From NCBI GenBank assembly GCA_022560655.1, contig JADFSS010000002.1, positions 1 through 64,000 of the forward strand: DNA of 64,000 nt, written 5' to 3'. This DNA is from Candidatus Neomarinimicrobiota bacterium (GTDB lineage Bacteria; Fidelibacterota; Marinisomatia; SCGC-AAA003-L08; TS1B11). Below, piece by piece: positions 8,697-17,534 of the stretch (position 1 is its first letter; each line of letters starts with the position of its first letter). The notes beneath the pieces are model-generated. The model saw only the letters and a list, made by a program, of their open reading frames with translations, did not search any database and was not told the DNA's origin. The position numbers and the translations under genes were made by a program.

Positions 8697-9226
8697 TGGC
8701 GCGATTCAAAGCCCGGCGAACTTCGAATCTGTATCTGATTGCCGCCTTGGTCCTGGTGGCCATTGTCGGGCTCCTATTACGGAATAGGTCCATTGGGGAC
8801 AGTCTGACCCCCTCCCAGGGGGCTGCTACGGCACCTGCGCCCGAAGCGGAGGCAGTCGCCCCGCGTGTACCGCCCGCGGGCGGTGGCAGAATAGCTCAGC
8901 CGAGCATGACCGATCAGCAAGATTTGGCTGGCAGAGCCTGGAAGGTCGTGATCTACCTCGGCGTGATTCTGGCAACCATTCTGCTCGTTGCAAGGGGGAT
9001 CAAGCGCTATGGAGGAGGACGATTTGCCGGCGCCACATCGTCAGAGATAAGCGTTCTGGGACGACACTATATCAGTCCCAAGCAGTCCCTCGCCATGGTT
9101 AAGGTACGGCAGAAGGAGCTCCTGCTGGGCATTACCGACCAGTCCATACATCTAATTTATGACTTCACACCCGAAGAGGAGGACAGGAATGGCACGGAGT
9201 TTGCCGAATCTTCAGCGGAAGTCTAA
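8696..9226 (+). CDS. fliO: Flagellar export protein FliO
   Basis: FliO assists assembly of the FliP ring in the export gate. It is 176 residues with two hydrophobic segments: one at the N-terminus (about 10-28) and one at about 80-100. The C-terminal cytoplasmic part has GRHYISPKQSLAMVKV and KELLLGITDQSIHLIYDF, the FliO consensus. The ATG at 8696 shares its first base with the fliN stop. A sigma-54-like promoter sequence lies in its last 40 bases. Confidence 0.86.
   Translation: MARFKARRTSNLYLIAALVLVAIVGLLLRNRSIGDSLTPSQGAATAPAPEAEAVAPRVPPAGGGRIAQPSMTDQQDLAGRAWKVVIYLGVILATILLVARGIKRYGGGRFAGATSSEISVLGRHYISPKQSLAMVKVRQKELLLGITDQSIHLIYDFTPEEEDRNGTEFAESSAEV
9190..9204 (+). promoter_or_regulatory. 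Sigma-54-type promoter before fliP
   Basis: TGGCACG-GAGT-TTGC at 9190-9204 matches the sigma-54 consensus TGGCACG-N4-TTGC at every specified position, with GG and GC separated by 10 bases. It lies inside the fliO 3' end. The predicted start near 9216 is about 13 bases before the fliP ATG. Being inside a coding region, it may be a chance match, but the same motif also occurs at 56320 and, with one mismatch, at 19364. Confidence 0.5.
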
Positions 9227-9228
9227 AT

Positions 9229-9984
9229 ATGACTCGACGTTGGTTACCGCTATCCATCCTGACCCTGATTATTCTGGGCGCCCCGCTGGTCGCTTACGGC
9301 CAATCCTCCGGCTTCCCGGCCATTAAACTATCGCTCGATTCCGCCGAAACTCCCGAACAGCTCAGCACCACCATTCAGATCGTGATTCTCATCACGATCC
9401 TCTCCCTCGCACCATCCATTCTGATCATGACCACGTCCTTCACACGGATCGTGGTGATTTTCCACTTCCTGCGCCAGGCCATCGGCACGCAGAACACACC
9501 CTCTAATCAGATTCTCATCAGCTTGGCGCTGTTTCTGACCTACTTTGTCATGACCCCCGTCATTAACGAGGTGAATACCACCGCGCTGCGTCCCTATCTG
9601 GACGATGAGATCGAACAGCAGGAAGCCCTCGCTCTGGCTACCGTACCGATAAAGCATTTCATGATCTACCATACCCGCGAGAAGGACTTAGCGCTTTTTG
9701 CCGGTTATTTTCAGGCACAGGATGCAAAATCACCTGAAGAACTCTCACTGTTCGTCGTTATACCTGCATTCATGATTAATGAATTGCGCATCGCTTTCCA
9801 GATAGGGTTCATGCTGTATCTGCCCATGCTGCTCATTGACATGGTGGTCTCGGCGGTGCTCATGTCCATGGGTATGATGATGTTGCCACCGGTCATGATT
9901 TCCATGCCATTTAAGGTGCTTCTGTTCGTTTTGGTTGATGGTTGGTATCTGGTGGTGGAATCCATTATACGCGGACTGCAATAA
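9229..9984 (+). CDS. fliP: Flagellar export gate protein FliP
   Basis: FliP forms the core of the type III export gate with FliQ and FliR. The 251-residue protein starts with a cleavable signal peptide (about 1-25, ending VAYGQ), typical for FliP. It continues with transmembrane segments, including the signature TSFTRIVVIFHFLRQAIGTQ, then a periplasmic loop and two more membrane segments ending at a conserved VDGWYLVVESII tail. It starts 2 bases after the fliO stop. Confidence 0.95.
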   Translation: MTRRWLPLSILTLIILGAPLVAYGQSSGFPAIKLSLDSAETPEQLSTTIQIVILITILSLAPSILIMTTSFTRIVVIFHFLRQAIGTQNTPSNQILISLALFLTYFVMTPVINEVNTTALRPYLDDEIEQQEALALATVPIKHFMIYHTREKDLALFAGYFQAQDAKSPEELSLFVVIPAFMINELRIAFQIGFMLYLPMLLIDMVVSAVLMSMGMMMLPPVMISMPFKVLLFVLVDGWYLVVESIIRGLQ

Positions 9985-9986
9985 TC

Positions 9987-10256
9987 ATGAATACCGATTT
10001 TGTCGTTTTCATCAGCAACCGGACCTTGATCACCGCCCTACTGCTCTTGCTGCCGATTCTGGGCAGCGCCCTGCTGGTGGGTGTTATCGTGGGCCTGTTT
10101 CAGGCGGTGACTTCCATCCAGGAAATAACGCTTACTTTTATCCCCAAAATCGCGGTGGTGGGGCTTGTGATTCTGATGACCATACCATGGATGCTGGACT
10201 TGGTCATCGAGTTTAACCTGCTCATATTCGATCAGATTACCCAGCTGGGCCGATGA
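9987..10256 (+). CDS. fliQ: Flagellar export gate protein FliQ
   Basis: FliQ wraps around the FliP-FliR core of the export gate. From ATG 9987 it is 89 residues with two membrane helices (about 16-38 and 50-72) and the usual LFQAVTSIQEITLTFIPKI loop between them. The longer reading frame begins inside fliP and its extra 15 residues do not fit the family, so the start at 9987 is preferred. Its stop overlaps the fliR start. Confidence 0.94.
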   Translation: MNTDFVVFISNRTLITALLLLLPILGSALLVGVIVGLFQAVTSIQEITLTFIPKIAVVGLVILMTIPWMLDLVIEFNLLIFDQITQLGR

Positions 10257-11041
10257 GCCTGTCCATCCTCGACCTTCTATCGGGATGGGGCGTCTCATTC
10301 ATGCTGGTGCTCACCAGGGTCTCGGCCATGCTGTTTGCCTTTCCGTTATTTGGCTCGCCGGCCATCGCCCGGCGGGTAAAAGTCGTGATAACCCTGGTGC
10401 TCAGTTTTATGCTGTTGCCAGTAGTAGGCGTGGACGGGCTGGGTCTCGATTGGGGCCTCGGCAAGCTCAGCCTCGCCGTGGGTCGGGAGTTGGCGGTTGG
10501 GCTGGTTATCGGATTCGGAACCAAATTCATGTTTGAAGCATTTTCGCTGGCGGGCACCTTTGCCGGTCGACAGATGGGCTTTGCCATGGCCGATCTCATT
10601 GATCCGATCACCAGCGCCCCCCAGTCCATGGTGGGACAGTTCTGGTCATTGGTGGCGATACTCTTTTTTCTGGCGGTGGACGGCCATCACTTTCTAATCA
10701 GGCTCCTGGTGCAAAATTTTTATCTCGTGCCGTTGAACACCGGCGTGCTGACCCCGGCAACGGGGCGCATGCTCATCGATGGCTCAAACGAAATGTTCCG
10801 CCTGGCCATTAAATTGGCTGCACCGGCCGTCATCCTCATGCTTATGCTTGATGTGGGGATTGGGGTTCTATCCCGAGCACTGCCGCGGCTGCAGGTATTT
10901 TTCGTCGCGTTGCCGCTGAAGCTCTTCGTCGGGGTGCTGGCCCTGGCGGTTTCACTGCAGCTGTTCCAGGCACTGTTCTCATCAATGTATGATGAGTTTC
11001 GGGAATACGTCGCCACGTTGATGACGACGCTGGGCAGCTGA
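10253..11041 (+). CDS. fliR: Flagellar export gate protein FliR
   Basis: FliR is the single-copy subunit that closes the FliPQR export gate. It is 262 residues with about six hydrophobic segments and the family motifs LTRVSAMLFAFPLFG near the N-terminus and GRQMGFAMADLIDP in the middle. ATG 10253 overlaps the fliQ stop by 4 bases (ATGA). flhB follows after one base. Confidence 0.94.
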   Translation: MSLSILDLLSGWGVSFMLVLTRVSAMLFAFPLFGSPAIARRVKVVITLVLSFMLLPVVGVDGLGLDWGLGKLSLAVGRELAVGLVIGFGTKFMFEAFSLAGTFAGRQMGFAMADLIDPITSAPQSMVGQFWSLVAILFFLAVDGHHFLIRLLVQNFYLVPLNTGVLTPATGRMLIDGSNEMFRLAIKLAAPAVILMLMLDVGIGVLSRALPRLQVFFVALPLKLFVGVLALAVSLQLFQALFSSMYDEFREYVATLMTTLGS

Positions 11042-11042
11042 A

Positions 11043-12140
11043 ATGGCGGAAAAAGCGGCCCAGGACCGAACAGAAGAAGCGACTCCGAAACGGATTCAGG
11101 AAGCGCGGGAGAAGGGCGATGTTGCCAAGAGCGTTGAGCTCAGCTCCGCCGTACTCATGCTGTCGGTGGTGCTGCTATTCTACTTTACGGGACACGATTT
11201 CCTGATGGGTCTGTCAGGCGTGATTCAGGAGGTCTACAGCTCCCTTTCGACGACGACGCTGACAACCGATAGCCTGCCTATGTTGGGCTCCTGGATGACT
11301 GACAGGGTCATTACGATCATGGGTCCCATTCTGGTGTTGGTTTTGGTCATGGGGCTCCTGGTGAATTATTTACAGGTAGGGGTAATTTTTGCCCCCAAGG
11401 CCCTTGGTCCCAATTGGGAACGCATCAATCCTCTCACTGGACTGAAGCGGATTTTTTCGACGAGGGGCTTGGTCGAGCTCATCAAAGGCATCCTCAAAAT
11501 GATCATCGTTGGCACGATTATTTACATCTACCTGTCCGAGCGCATCAAGGATTATCCGTTTTTGACATACATGACGACCTTTCAAATCATCGGCTCACTG
11601 GCCAGCGACCTCTTCAGGATCGGGCTGTACGTGGGTCTGGCCTACTTGGTGATGGGTGCTGCGGATTACTTCTACCAGCGGTGGGAGTACAAGCGCAAGC
11701 TGCGAATGACCCAGCAGGAGGTGAAGGATGAACACCGTCAGACCGAAGGTAGTCCCGAAGTTCGATCGCGCTTGAGGGTCTTGCAGCGAGAACTGAGCCG
11801 CAACCGGATGATGACCGAGGTAGCCCGGGCGTCGGTGGTGATCACCAACCCGACGCACGTGGCCGTGGCGCTGTCCTATCAGGAAGCCGGCGATGCCAGC
11901 GCTCCAAAGTTGGTGGCCAAGGGCCAACGCAAAGTTGCGGAGCGCATCAAGGAGGTTGCCAGGGCTCATGACGTGCCCATTAAGGAGAACCCCGTGCTGG
12001 CGCGGGCGCTGTTTGATAACTGTGAAATTGGAGCCGAAATACCCTACACTTACTATCAGGCAGTTGCAGAACTGCTGGCCGAGATTTTCTGGGACCGCTA
12101 CGGCACCGGAAAAGCCCCGGCGGTTGCTGTCCCGGTATGA
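11043..12140 (+). CDS. flhB: Flagellar export specificity switch protein FlhB
   Basis: FlhB controls the switch of exported substrates together with FliK. In 365 residues, the N-terminal DRTEEATPKRIQEAREKGDV is the family hallmark. Four membrane helices span about 33-210. The cytoplasmic domain carries the self-cleavage motif NPTH at about residues 269-272 (VVITNPTHVAVAL), so the autocatalytic switch should be intact. The expected end, DNCEIGAEIPYTYYQAVAEL, is present. Confidence 0.96.
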   Translation: MAEKAAQDRTEEATPKRIQEAREKGDVAKSVELSSAVLMLSVVLLFYFTGHDFLMGLSGVIQEVYSSLSTTTLTTDSLPMLGSWMTDRVITIMGPILVLVLVMGLLVNYLQVGVIFAPKALGPNWERINPLTGLKRIFSTRGLVELIKGILKMIIVGTIIYIYLSERIKDYPFLTYMTTFQIIGSLASDLFRIGLYVGLAYLVMGAADYFYQRWEYKRKLRMTQQEVKDEHRQTEGSPEVRSRLRVLQRELSRNRMMTEVARASVVITNPTHVAVALSYQEAGDASAPKLVAKGQRKVAERIKEVARAHDVPIKENPVLARALFDNCEIGAEIPYTYYQAVAELLAEIFWDRYGTGKAPAVAVPV

Positions 12141-12166
12141 TGAAAACCCGTGGTGAATAAGAGCTC

Positions 12167-14212
12167 ATGCGCCCCCTGAAATTTACCGACATAGGTTTGG
12201 GCACCGCTATCATCTTGATTCTGGCGGTGATGCTGGTCCCTATGCCCACCTTCCTCATGGATGTCTTTTTGGCCATGAATATCCTTGGGGCTTTGGTTAT
12301 TCTGTTTGTGGCCCTATTCACGCTCCGGCCGCTGGAGTTTGACGTCTTTCCCAGCCTGCTGCTCATCGTGACACTGTTCCGCCTGGCGTTGAATGTTGCC
12401 ACGACCCGGCTGATTCTGGGCCGGGGTTATGCGGGCGAAGTCATTCAGGGATTCGGCACCTTTGTTGTCTCCGGCAACTTCGTGGTAGGCTTTATCATTT
12501 TCCTGATCCTGGTGATCATCAACTTCATGGTCATCACCCGTGGCGCCACCCGGATTGCCGAAGTGGCCGCCCGCTTTACCCTTGATGCCATGCCGGGCAA
12601 GCAGATGGCCATCGACGCCGATCTGAACTCCGGCCTGGTGGACGAGGACGAGGCCCGCGAGCGCCGCCGGCAGATCGCCGCGGAAGCCGACTTTTACGGG
12701 GCCATGGACGGCGCAGCCAAGTTCGTGCGCGGCGATGCCATCGCGTCCCTGCTGATCACCGGAATCAACATTATAGGTGGCCTGGCCATCGGCAGTCTGC
12801 AGCTGGGCATGGACCTGGGGGACGCTGCCCGCAAGTACACCTTGCTTACCGTCGGCGATGGTCTTGTGGCACAGATTCCTGCGCTGATCATCTCCACGGC
12901 CGCCGGCATTATTGTCACCAGATCTGCCACTGAACACGACCTGGCCGCCGATATAGTGGAGCAGATCACGGCCCAACCGCGCGCCATGTATGTGGCGGCC
13001 GGTTCGCTGGCGCTGGTGGGGTTCATTCCGGGCCTGCCCTTTCTGCCGTTTTTCCTGCTGTCTGTGGGCCTCGCCGGCGCTGCGGTGATGAGCACGCGGG
13101 CCAAAGTGACCCAGGCGCGGAAAATTGCCGAAGCTGAAGAGGCCAGGATCGAGGTGCCCGAGGAACGGATTGAAGCCTTTTTGCATCCGGACCCGTTTGA
13201 GATCGAGATCGGTTACGGCCTGATTAGCCTGGTGGACACCAATCAGGGAGGCGACTTGCTGGGCCGAATCTCCTCTATCCGCAAAACCATTGCTCTGGAA
13301 CTGGGCGTCATGATCCCACCCATTCGACTGCGGGACAATATCAATCTCGGTGCCAATGAGTACCATTTCAAGGTGCACGGCATCGCGGAAGCCAGTGGTG
13401 AGGTCATGGTAGGCTATTACCTGGTTCTGAATCCTGACCCGGAGGCGGGCCTGGTCGGTATTGCGACGGTGGAGCCGACGTTTAATTTGCCGGCCCTGTG
13501 GATCACGGAGGATCAGAAAGGCAAGGCCGAGGGGGCGGGCTATACGGTGGTCGAGCCCCAGGTGGTGATTGCCACCCACCTGATGGAAGTGCTCAAGAGT
13601 AATGCGCACAAGCTTCTGGACCGTCAGGAGGTGCAGAAGATGCTCGATGACCTGAAGGAGGACAAGGCTGCAGTGGTAGAGGGCCTGGTACCCGATATCC
13701 TGCCGTTGGGGGTCATTCAACAGGTGCTCCGTAACCTGCTCAGTGAAGGCATACCGATCCGCAATCTGGTCACCATTTTGGAGACCATGGCGGACCACGC
13801 CCACGTAACCAAGGACGCGGTTGCACTCACCGAGCACGTCCGTTCAGCCCTGTCCGATACCATTACCAACATGTTTAAACGCGATGACCAGGCCATTCCA
13901 GTGGCCACGCTGGAGCCGCGGTTGGAGGACCACATTTTGCAGACAACCAAAAAGGGTGACGTCTATCAGGGCAATTTGGGGTTGACTCCGGACCAGGTGA
14001 AAGACGTCTTGACCGGCATCAGCGAGCAGGTCGAGCAGATTATCCGTGATGGAGGCAAGCCGGCCCTGCTGGTCTCGCCACCCATCCGGCGAAGCGTGCG
14101 CCAGTTTACCGAACCGGTCCTGCCCAACGTGGCGGTCCTCTCATTCGCGGAATTGGCGCCCACCGTACAGATCAGATCAGTAGGCATGGTGAAATATCCC
14201 GATGCTGTTTAA
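12167..14212 (+). CDS. flhA: Flagellar export gate protein FlhA
   Basis: FlhA is the large export-gate subunit; its cytoplasmic domains form a nonamer that docks substrates and chaperones. The 681-residue protein has about eight membrane helices in the first 310 residues, with the FHIPEP-family signature RFTLDAMPGKQMAIDADLN at about 136-154. The cytoplasmic linker and four-subdomain region follow. The end (about 12 bases) overlaps flhF. Length and domain order are typical. Confidence 0.96.
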   Translation: MRPLKFTDIGLGTAIILILAVMLVPMPTFLMDVFLAMNILGALVILFVALFTLRPLEFDVFPSLLLIVTLFRLALNVATTRLILGRGYAGEVIQGFGTFVVSGNFVVGFIIFLILVIINFMVITRGATRIAEVAARFTLDAMPGKQMAIDADLNSGLVDEDEARERRRQIAAEADFYGAMDGAAKFVRGDAIASLLITGINIIGGLAIGSLQLGMDLGDAARKYTLLTVGDGLVAQIPALIISTAAGIIVTRSATEHDLAADIVEQITAQPRAMYVAAGSLALVGFIPGLPFLPFFLLSVGLAGAAVMSTRAKVTQARKIAEAEEARIEVPEERIEAFLHPDPFEIEIGYGLISLVDTNQGGDLLGRISSIRKTIALELGVMIPPIRLRDNINLGANEYHFKVHGIAEASGEVMVGYYLVLNPDPEAGLVGIATVEPTFNLPALWITEDQKGKAEGAGYTVVEPQVVIATHLMEVLKSNAHKLLDRQEVQKMLDDLKEDKAAVVEGLVPDILPLGVIQQVLRNLLSEGIPIRNLVTILETMADHAHVTKDAVALTEHVRSALSDTITNMFKRDDQAIPVATLEPRLEDHILQTTKKGDVYQGNLGLTPDQVKDVLTGISEQVEQIIRDGGKPALLVSPPIRRSVRQFTEPVLPNVAVLSFAELAPTVQIRSVGMVKYPDAV

Positions 14213-15356
14213 GACTTTCACAGGCACCAGCGAACGGGAAGTCCTCGACCTGGCCAAGTCGGAGTTGGGCGAGAAACTCATGATATTGGGCCTGCGCCGG
14301 GACAGAGAGTCAGCCGTTGGTCCCGATGGCCGCCATGCGGTTATTCTGCGCGTCGGTGCTAGTCCTCGCAAGGGGCAGGCAGCCGGCGGGACCAGGGCTT
14401 GGCGGAGTCCGTCAACGGGTGTTGCCGCCAAGCGTATGAATGGGGGCAATTCATGGGCGAATCGTGACCAGGCACAGGCCGCAGAACTCTTTCAGCTGCG
14501 CAGGCAGATGCGGAGCCTGAAAGCCCAGCTTCGGGTTCTCCGGAGCAGCCCATTCATGGAGCCATTCGACTCCCTTTTCGACCTGCTGACGGAAGCTGGA
14601 GCGCCGGACAATGTGGCAGAGCAACTTATTCAACGCACCGAGGAACGTGTTGTGGGCATGAACGGCGAGGGGGCTGTGGATCCCGTTGAGGCGTTAAGAG
14701 TATTGAAAAAGCAGATTGGCACGCTGTTTCTTCCCGCAACGAAGAAGACTCGCCGCCGGAAGCAGGAAATGATAGCCGTGGTGGGACCATCCGGCGCTGG
14801 CAAAACGTCACTTATCGTGAAGCTCGCCTCCCATCGCGCTGTTTACGGCCGCCGCCGGGTAGGCATCATCTCAACAGACATCTTTCGAGCCGGCGCCAAT
14901 GCCGGACTTCGGTCCATCGGCAAAATCTTATCCGTGCCTATCATCGAGGCGCGGCAGGTAGACGATCTTCCCCGGGCTGTAAAAAATTTACGTTCTCGAG
15001 ACGTGATATTGGTGGATACCCCTGGTCGCAGTCCCCTATCGCAAGGTAGCCTGCCAGATCTCCAAACTCAGCTGGCGGTGCTGCGGCCTGACCAAACCCT
15101 CCTTGTGCTCAGCGCCAATATGGCGTTAGAGGAGTTATGGCTTTTTGCGGGGCTGTACCAGGGGCTCCATCCAACAGGCATGGTCATCACCAAGTTGGAT
15201 GAGACCAGCAAGCCGGGCAAGGTATTGGGGCTTATGGATGAGACCTATCCGGCGGTAAATTATGTCACCACTGGACAGTCGGTGCCCGATAGCCTGGCTC
15301 TGGATGTAGGGCAAGCCATCATCGAGCGTTTACCACTACTGTTCGGGGGGGCCTGA
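14202..15356 (+). CDS. flhF: Flagellar biosynthesis GTPase FlhF
   Basis: FlhF is an SRP-type GTPase that sets flagellar position and number. It has 384 residues: a B domain (1-90) beginning LFKTFTGTSEREVLDLAKSE, an N domain (about 95-185), and a G domain from about 190. Motifs are GPSGAGKT (195-202), DIFRAGA, a DTPGRSPLS switch and TKLDETSKPG. The start ATG 14202 lies inside flhA, so the two are translationally coupled. flhG follows after 5 bases, the usual regulatory partner. Confidence 0.94.
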   Translation: MLFKTFTGTSEREVLDLAKSELGEKLMILGLRRDRESAVGPDGRHAVILRVGASPRKGQAAGGTRAWRSPSTGVAAKRMNGGNSWANRDQAQAAELFQLRRQMRSLKAQLRVLRSSPFMEPFDSLFDLLTEAGAPDNVAEQLIQRTEERVVGMNGEGAVDPVEALRVLKKQIGTLFLPATKKTRRRKQEMIAVVGPSGAGKTSLIVKLASHRAVYGRRRVGIISTDIFRAGANAGLRSIGKILSVPIIEARQVDDLPRAVKNLRSRDVILVDTPGRSPLSQGSLPDLQTQLAVLRPDQTLLVLSANMALEELWLFAGLYQGLHPTGMVITKLDETSKPGKVLGLMDETYPAVNYVTTGQSVPDSLALDVGQAIIERLPLLFGGA

Positions 15357-15361
15357 GCCAA

Positions 15362-16246
15362 ATGATGAGCTCCGCAGAGAAAATGACAGCCCCAGCCACG
15401 GTAAGGCGGCCACAGTCCCCGATGCGGGCGGTACTTCCCGAAATCATTACGGTGACCAGCGGCAAGGGGGGCGTCGGCAAGACCAATCTCGCCGTAAACC
15501 TGGGTATTACGCTGACCCAGCGGCGCCAGCGGGTGCTGATCATGGACGCCGACCTGCATCTGGGCAAACTCGATGTGGTGATCGGGGCCACGCCCCGCTA
15601 TACCCTGGCCGAACTGGTGGAAGGCACCCAGAGCCTTGAAGAGATCATCATGCATCACCCATCGGGCATCGATATCCTCCCGGCATCGTCGGGAGATTTG
15701 GACCTGCTGGACGCTGACGCCCGGATGCTCAAGGTGCTGGCGGAGTCGTTTTCCTCTATTCAGGCCCGCTACGATTACTTGATCGTGGATACGGGCGCAG
15801 GGGTCTCCCGAACAGTTTTGACGATGGCTCTGGGGGCCGACAAGGTTATCTTGGTGGTTACGCCGGAGCCTGCCTCTATCTCCGATGTGTATGCCATGAT
15901 CAAGGTGATCCGCAGCAAGTCAGCAAGCCTGCCCCTGATTTTGGTACCCAATAGGCTCAGATCATTGGATGACGGGCTCGACCTGTTCAAGAAACTGAAC
16001 CTGATCACGCAAAAATTCCTGAAGACCAACCTGTACTACGGCGGTTCGCTGGTGGAAGACCCGGCTATTGGTCAGGCGATTATCCGTCAGCGACCCTTTG
16101 TGATCGAATTTCCCCGCAGTCAGGCGACCCACAATTTGCGGCTTGTGTGCCAGCGCCTGCTGAAGCTCCCGCCGCAGGATCTGGAATATCGGTCCAACAT
16201 CTTTGACCGTCTCCGAGTCAGCCGCAAGGAAGCGGAGGCGCTCTGA
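15362..16246 (+). CDS. flhG: MinD-like ATPase FlhG (FleN/YlxH)
   Basis: FlhG works with FlhF to limit flagellar number. The 294-residue protein has the deviant Walker A SGKGGVGKT at about 33-41, the MinD-type DADLHLGKLDVVIG, a switch YLIVDTGAGVSRTVL, and the C-terminal membrane-targeting-like tail. Two consecutive ATG codons (15362, 15365) make the exact start uncertain by one residue. Its N-terminal extension before the P-loop (about 28 residues) could carry the FlhF-activating segment. Confidence 0.92.
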   Translation: MMSSAEKMTAPATVRRPQSPMRAVLPEIITVTSGKGGVGKTNLAVNLGITLTQRRQRVLIMDADLHLGKLDVVIGATPRYTLAELVEGTQSLEEIIMHHPSGIDILPASSGDLDLLDADARMLKVLAESFSSIQARYDYLIVDTGAGVSRTVLTMALGADKVILVVTPEPASISDVYAMIKVIRSKSASLPLILVPNRLRSLDDGLDLFKKLNLITQKFLKTNLYYGGSLVEDPAIGQAIIRQRPFVIEFPRSQATHNLRLVCQRLLKLPPQDLEYRSNIFDRLRVSRKEAEAL

Positions 16247-16247
16247 T

Positions 16248-16508
16248 ATGCAGGCTGTTATCTACCAACTCACGCTTGTCATGGGATTAGGAACGCTCAT
16301 CGTCCTCCTGTTGAGGGGCTACAGTCTACAGGCGTCTATCATCCGGAGCGGACTGGTGCTTGTGGCGGTCCTCATCCTCATGATTGTGGCTGCAAACATC
16401 CTGCGCGTGAGCATGCGGACTAGAAATCTGGAGTCCTTGTCGGAGGAACTATCAACCGCGCCGCTGGTCGGCGAAGAAAATGAAGACGACGAAGCCAGTT
16501 CAACTTAG
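16248..16508 (+). CDS. Small two-helix membrane protein of the flagellar operon
   Basis: From ATG 16248 it has 86 residues: two hydrophobic helices (about 2-20 and 29-50), then a basic patch and an acidic tail ending DEASST. No family was recognised. Placement between flhG and fliA, overlapping fliA by 29 bases, indicates it is co-translated with regulators of flagellar assembly. The topology resembles small membrane adaptors seen next to sigma factors, but no function can be assigned. Confidence 0.7.
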   Translation: MQAVIYQLTLVMGLGTLIVLLLRGYSLQASIIRSGLVLVAVLILMIVAANILRVSMRTRNLESLSEELSTAPLVGEENEDDEASST

Positions 16509-17247
16509 CGGCGACGCTCTCCTGAGCGAATATTACGCCACCAAAAATCCGCTGCTCAAGGAGCAGGCGGTCAAAGAATTTCTGCCACTGGTTTACTATG
16601 TGGTCAATCGAATTCCGCTGCCTGTGACCGATGTGATTTCCAGGGAAGACCTGGAGCAAAGTGCTATCCACGGATTGCTCGAGGCCATCGATCGTTTCGA
16701 TCAGGACCGTCAGGTCAAATTCAAGACCTTTGCCTACAAGCGCATTTACGGCGCCGTCATCGACGCTATTCGTCAGGTGCGGATATTGAGCCGCACCAAA
16801 CTGGAGCGCCTGATGGAGGTCCAAAAAATAGGCGAAAGGCTGTCCCAAAGTCTGAATCGGGAACCGACTCCTGAGGAAATCTGCGAGAAGGCCAGTATTT
16901 CGCTGTCCGAGTACGATGAACTTTTGGTGGCTGGGCAGTTGAGCTATGCAACCTTCTCACTTGACGATCCCGTAACGGGAGACCATGATGTTTCGTCAAA
17001 GCAAATCGACCTCCTGGCAGACATGGAATCCGAAGATCCGGAGAACGCCTACATGATTAATAATCTTAAGTCGCAATTGGTTAACTTGCTCAAAGATATG
17101 CCTGAAAGGGAGCGACTCATATTGGCGCTTTACTATTATGAGAACCTGACGTTAGTCGAGATCGGCGAGATTCTGAATATCTCGGAATCACGGGTATCTC
17201 AAATCATGAGCAAGACGCTGGATCAATTGCGGACGCAGCTCGGATGA
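16480..17247 (+). CDS. fliA: Flagellar sigma factor FliA (sigma-28)
   Basis: Directs RNA polymerase to late flagellar promoters. In 255 residues, sigma region 2 covers about 31-104 (DLEQSAIHGLLEAIDRFD then FKTFAYKRIYGAVIDAIR), region 3 about 105-165 (NREPTPEEICEKASIS), and region 4 about 196-252 (LKDMPERERLILALYYYENLT and the helix-turn-helix LVEIGEILNISESRVSQI). The FliA/WhiG subgroup fits the flagellar location. No anti-sigma factor FlgM was recognised in the window. The stop overlaps the next start (ATGA). Confidence 0.95.
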   Translation: MKTTKPVQLSGDALLSEYYATKNPLLKEQAVKEFLPLVYYVVNRIPLPVTDVISREDLEQSAIHGLLEAIDRFDQDRQVKFKTFAYKRIYGAVIDAIRQVRILSRTKLERLMEVQKIGERLSQSLNREPTPEEICEKASISLSEYDELLVAGQLSYATFSLDDPVTGDHDVSSKQIDLLADMESEDPENAYMINNLKSQLVNLLKDMPERERLILALYYYENLTLVEIGEILNISESRVSQIMSKTLDQLRTQLG

Positions 17248-17534
17248 TCGAAGCCTTCGATCCCAACCTGAACATACTGCCGCCTCCCCAGTCGGATGCG
17301 CAGCAGGTTGATCCGATCAAACCCGAATCGGTGAAGATCGAAAAACAGGAGTTGGAGCGAAAGAAAACCGGGGATGAAGAGGGGCAAGGCAAAAGGCGTC
17401 GCAAGCGCAAACGGAAGGACAGGGTTGAGCTGTCCAGCCGCCCCGATCTTTCAGATGTGGAGTATGTAAATAAGGAGCAGTCTGGTGAAGTGGCCCGGAA
17501 GCGCGACGACAAAAATATTGATATTATCATTTAG
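17244..17534 (+). CDS. Hypothetical highly charged protein after fliA
   Basis: Ninety-six residues with no hydrophobic segment. An acidic/Gln-Pro N-terminal half leads into a very basic stretch (GKRRRKRKRKDRVEL, about residues 50-64). It is probably cytoplasmic and disordered, with potential to bind nucleic acid or an acidic partner. ATG 17244 overlaps the fliA stop by 4 bases, and its end overlaps the next gene by 50 bases, which supports real translation. I do not recognise a family. Confidence 0.65.
   Translation: MIEAFDPNLNILPPPQSDAQQVDPIKPESVKIEKQELERKKTGDEEGQGKRRRKRKRKDRVELSSRPDLSDVEYVNKEQSGEVARKRDDKNIDIII

Noticed and set aside
12314-13837. Long minus-strand ORF opposite flhA (507 codons)
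   Set aside because: It is a shadow of flhA, whose plus-strand frame is fully conserved. The His/Gln-rich residue pattern is typical of reverse-strand GC bias.
14727-14741. TGGCACG-N4-TTCT in flhF resembling a sigma-54 site
   Set aside because: The -12 element is wrong (CT, not GC) and it is deep inside a coding region.
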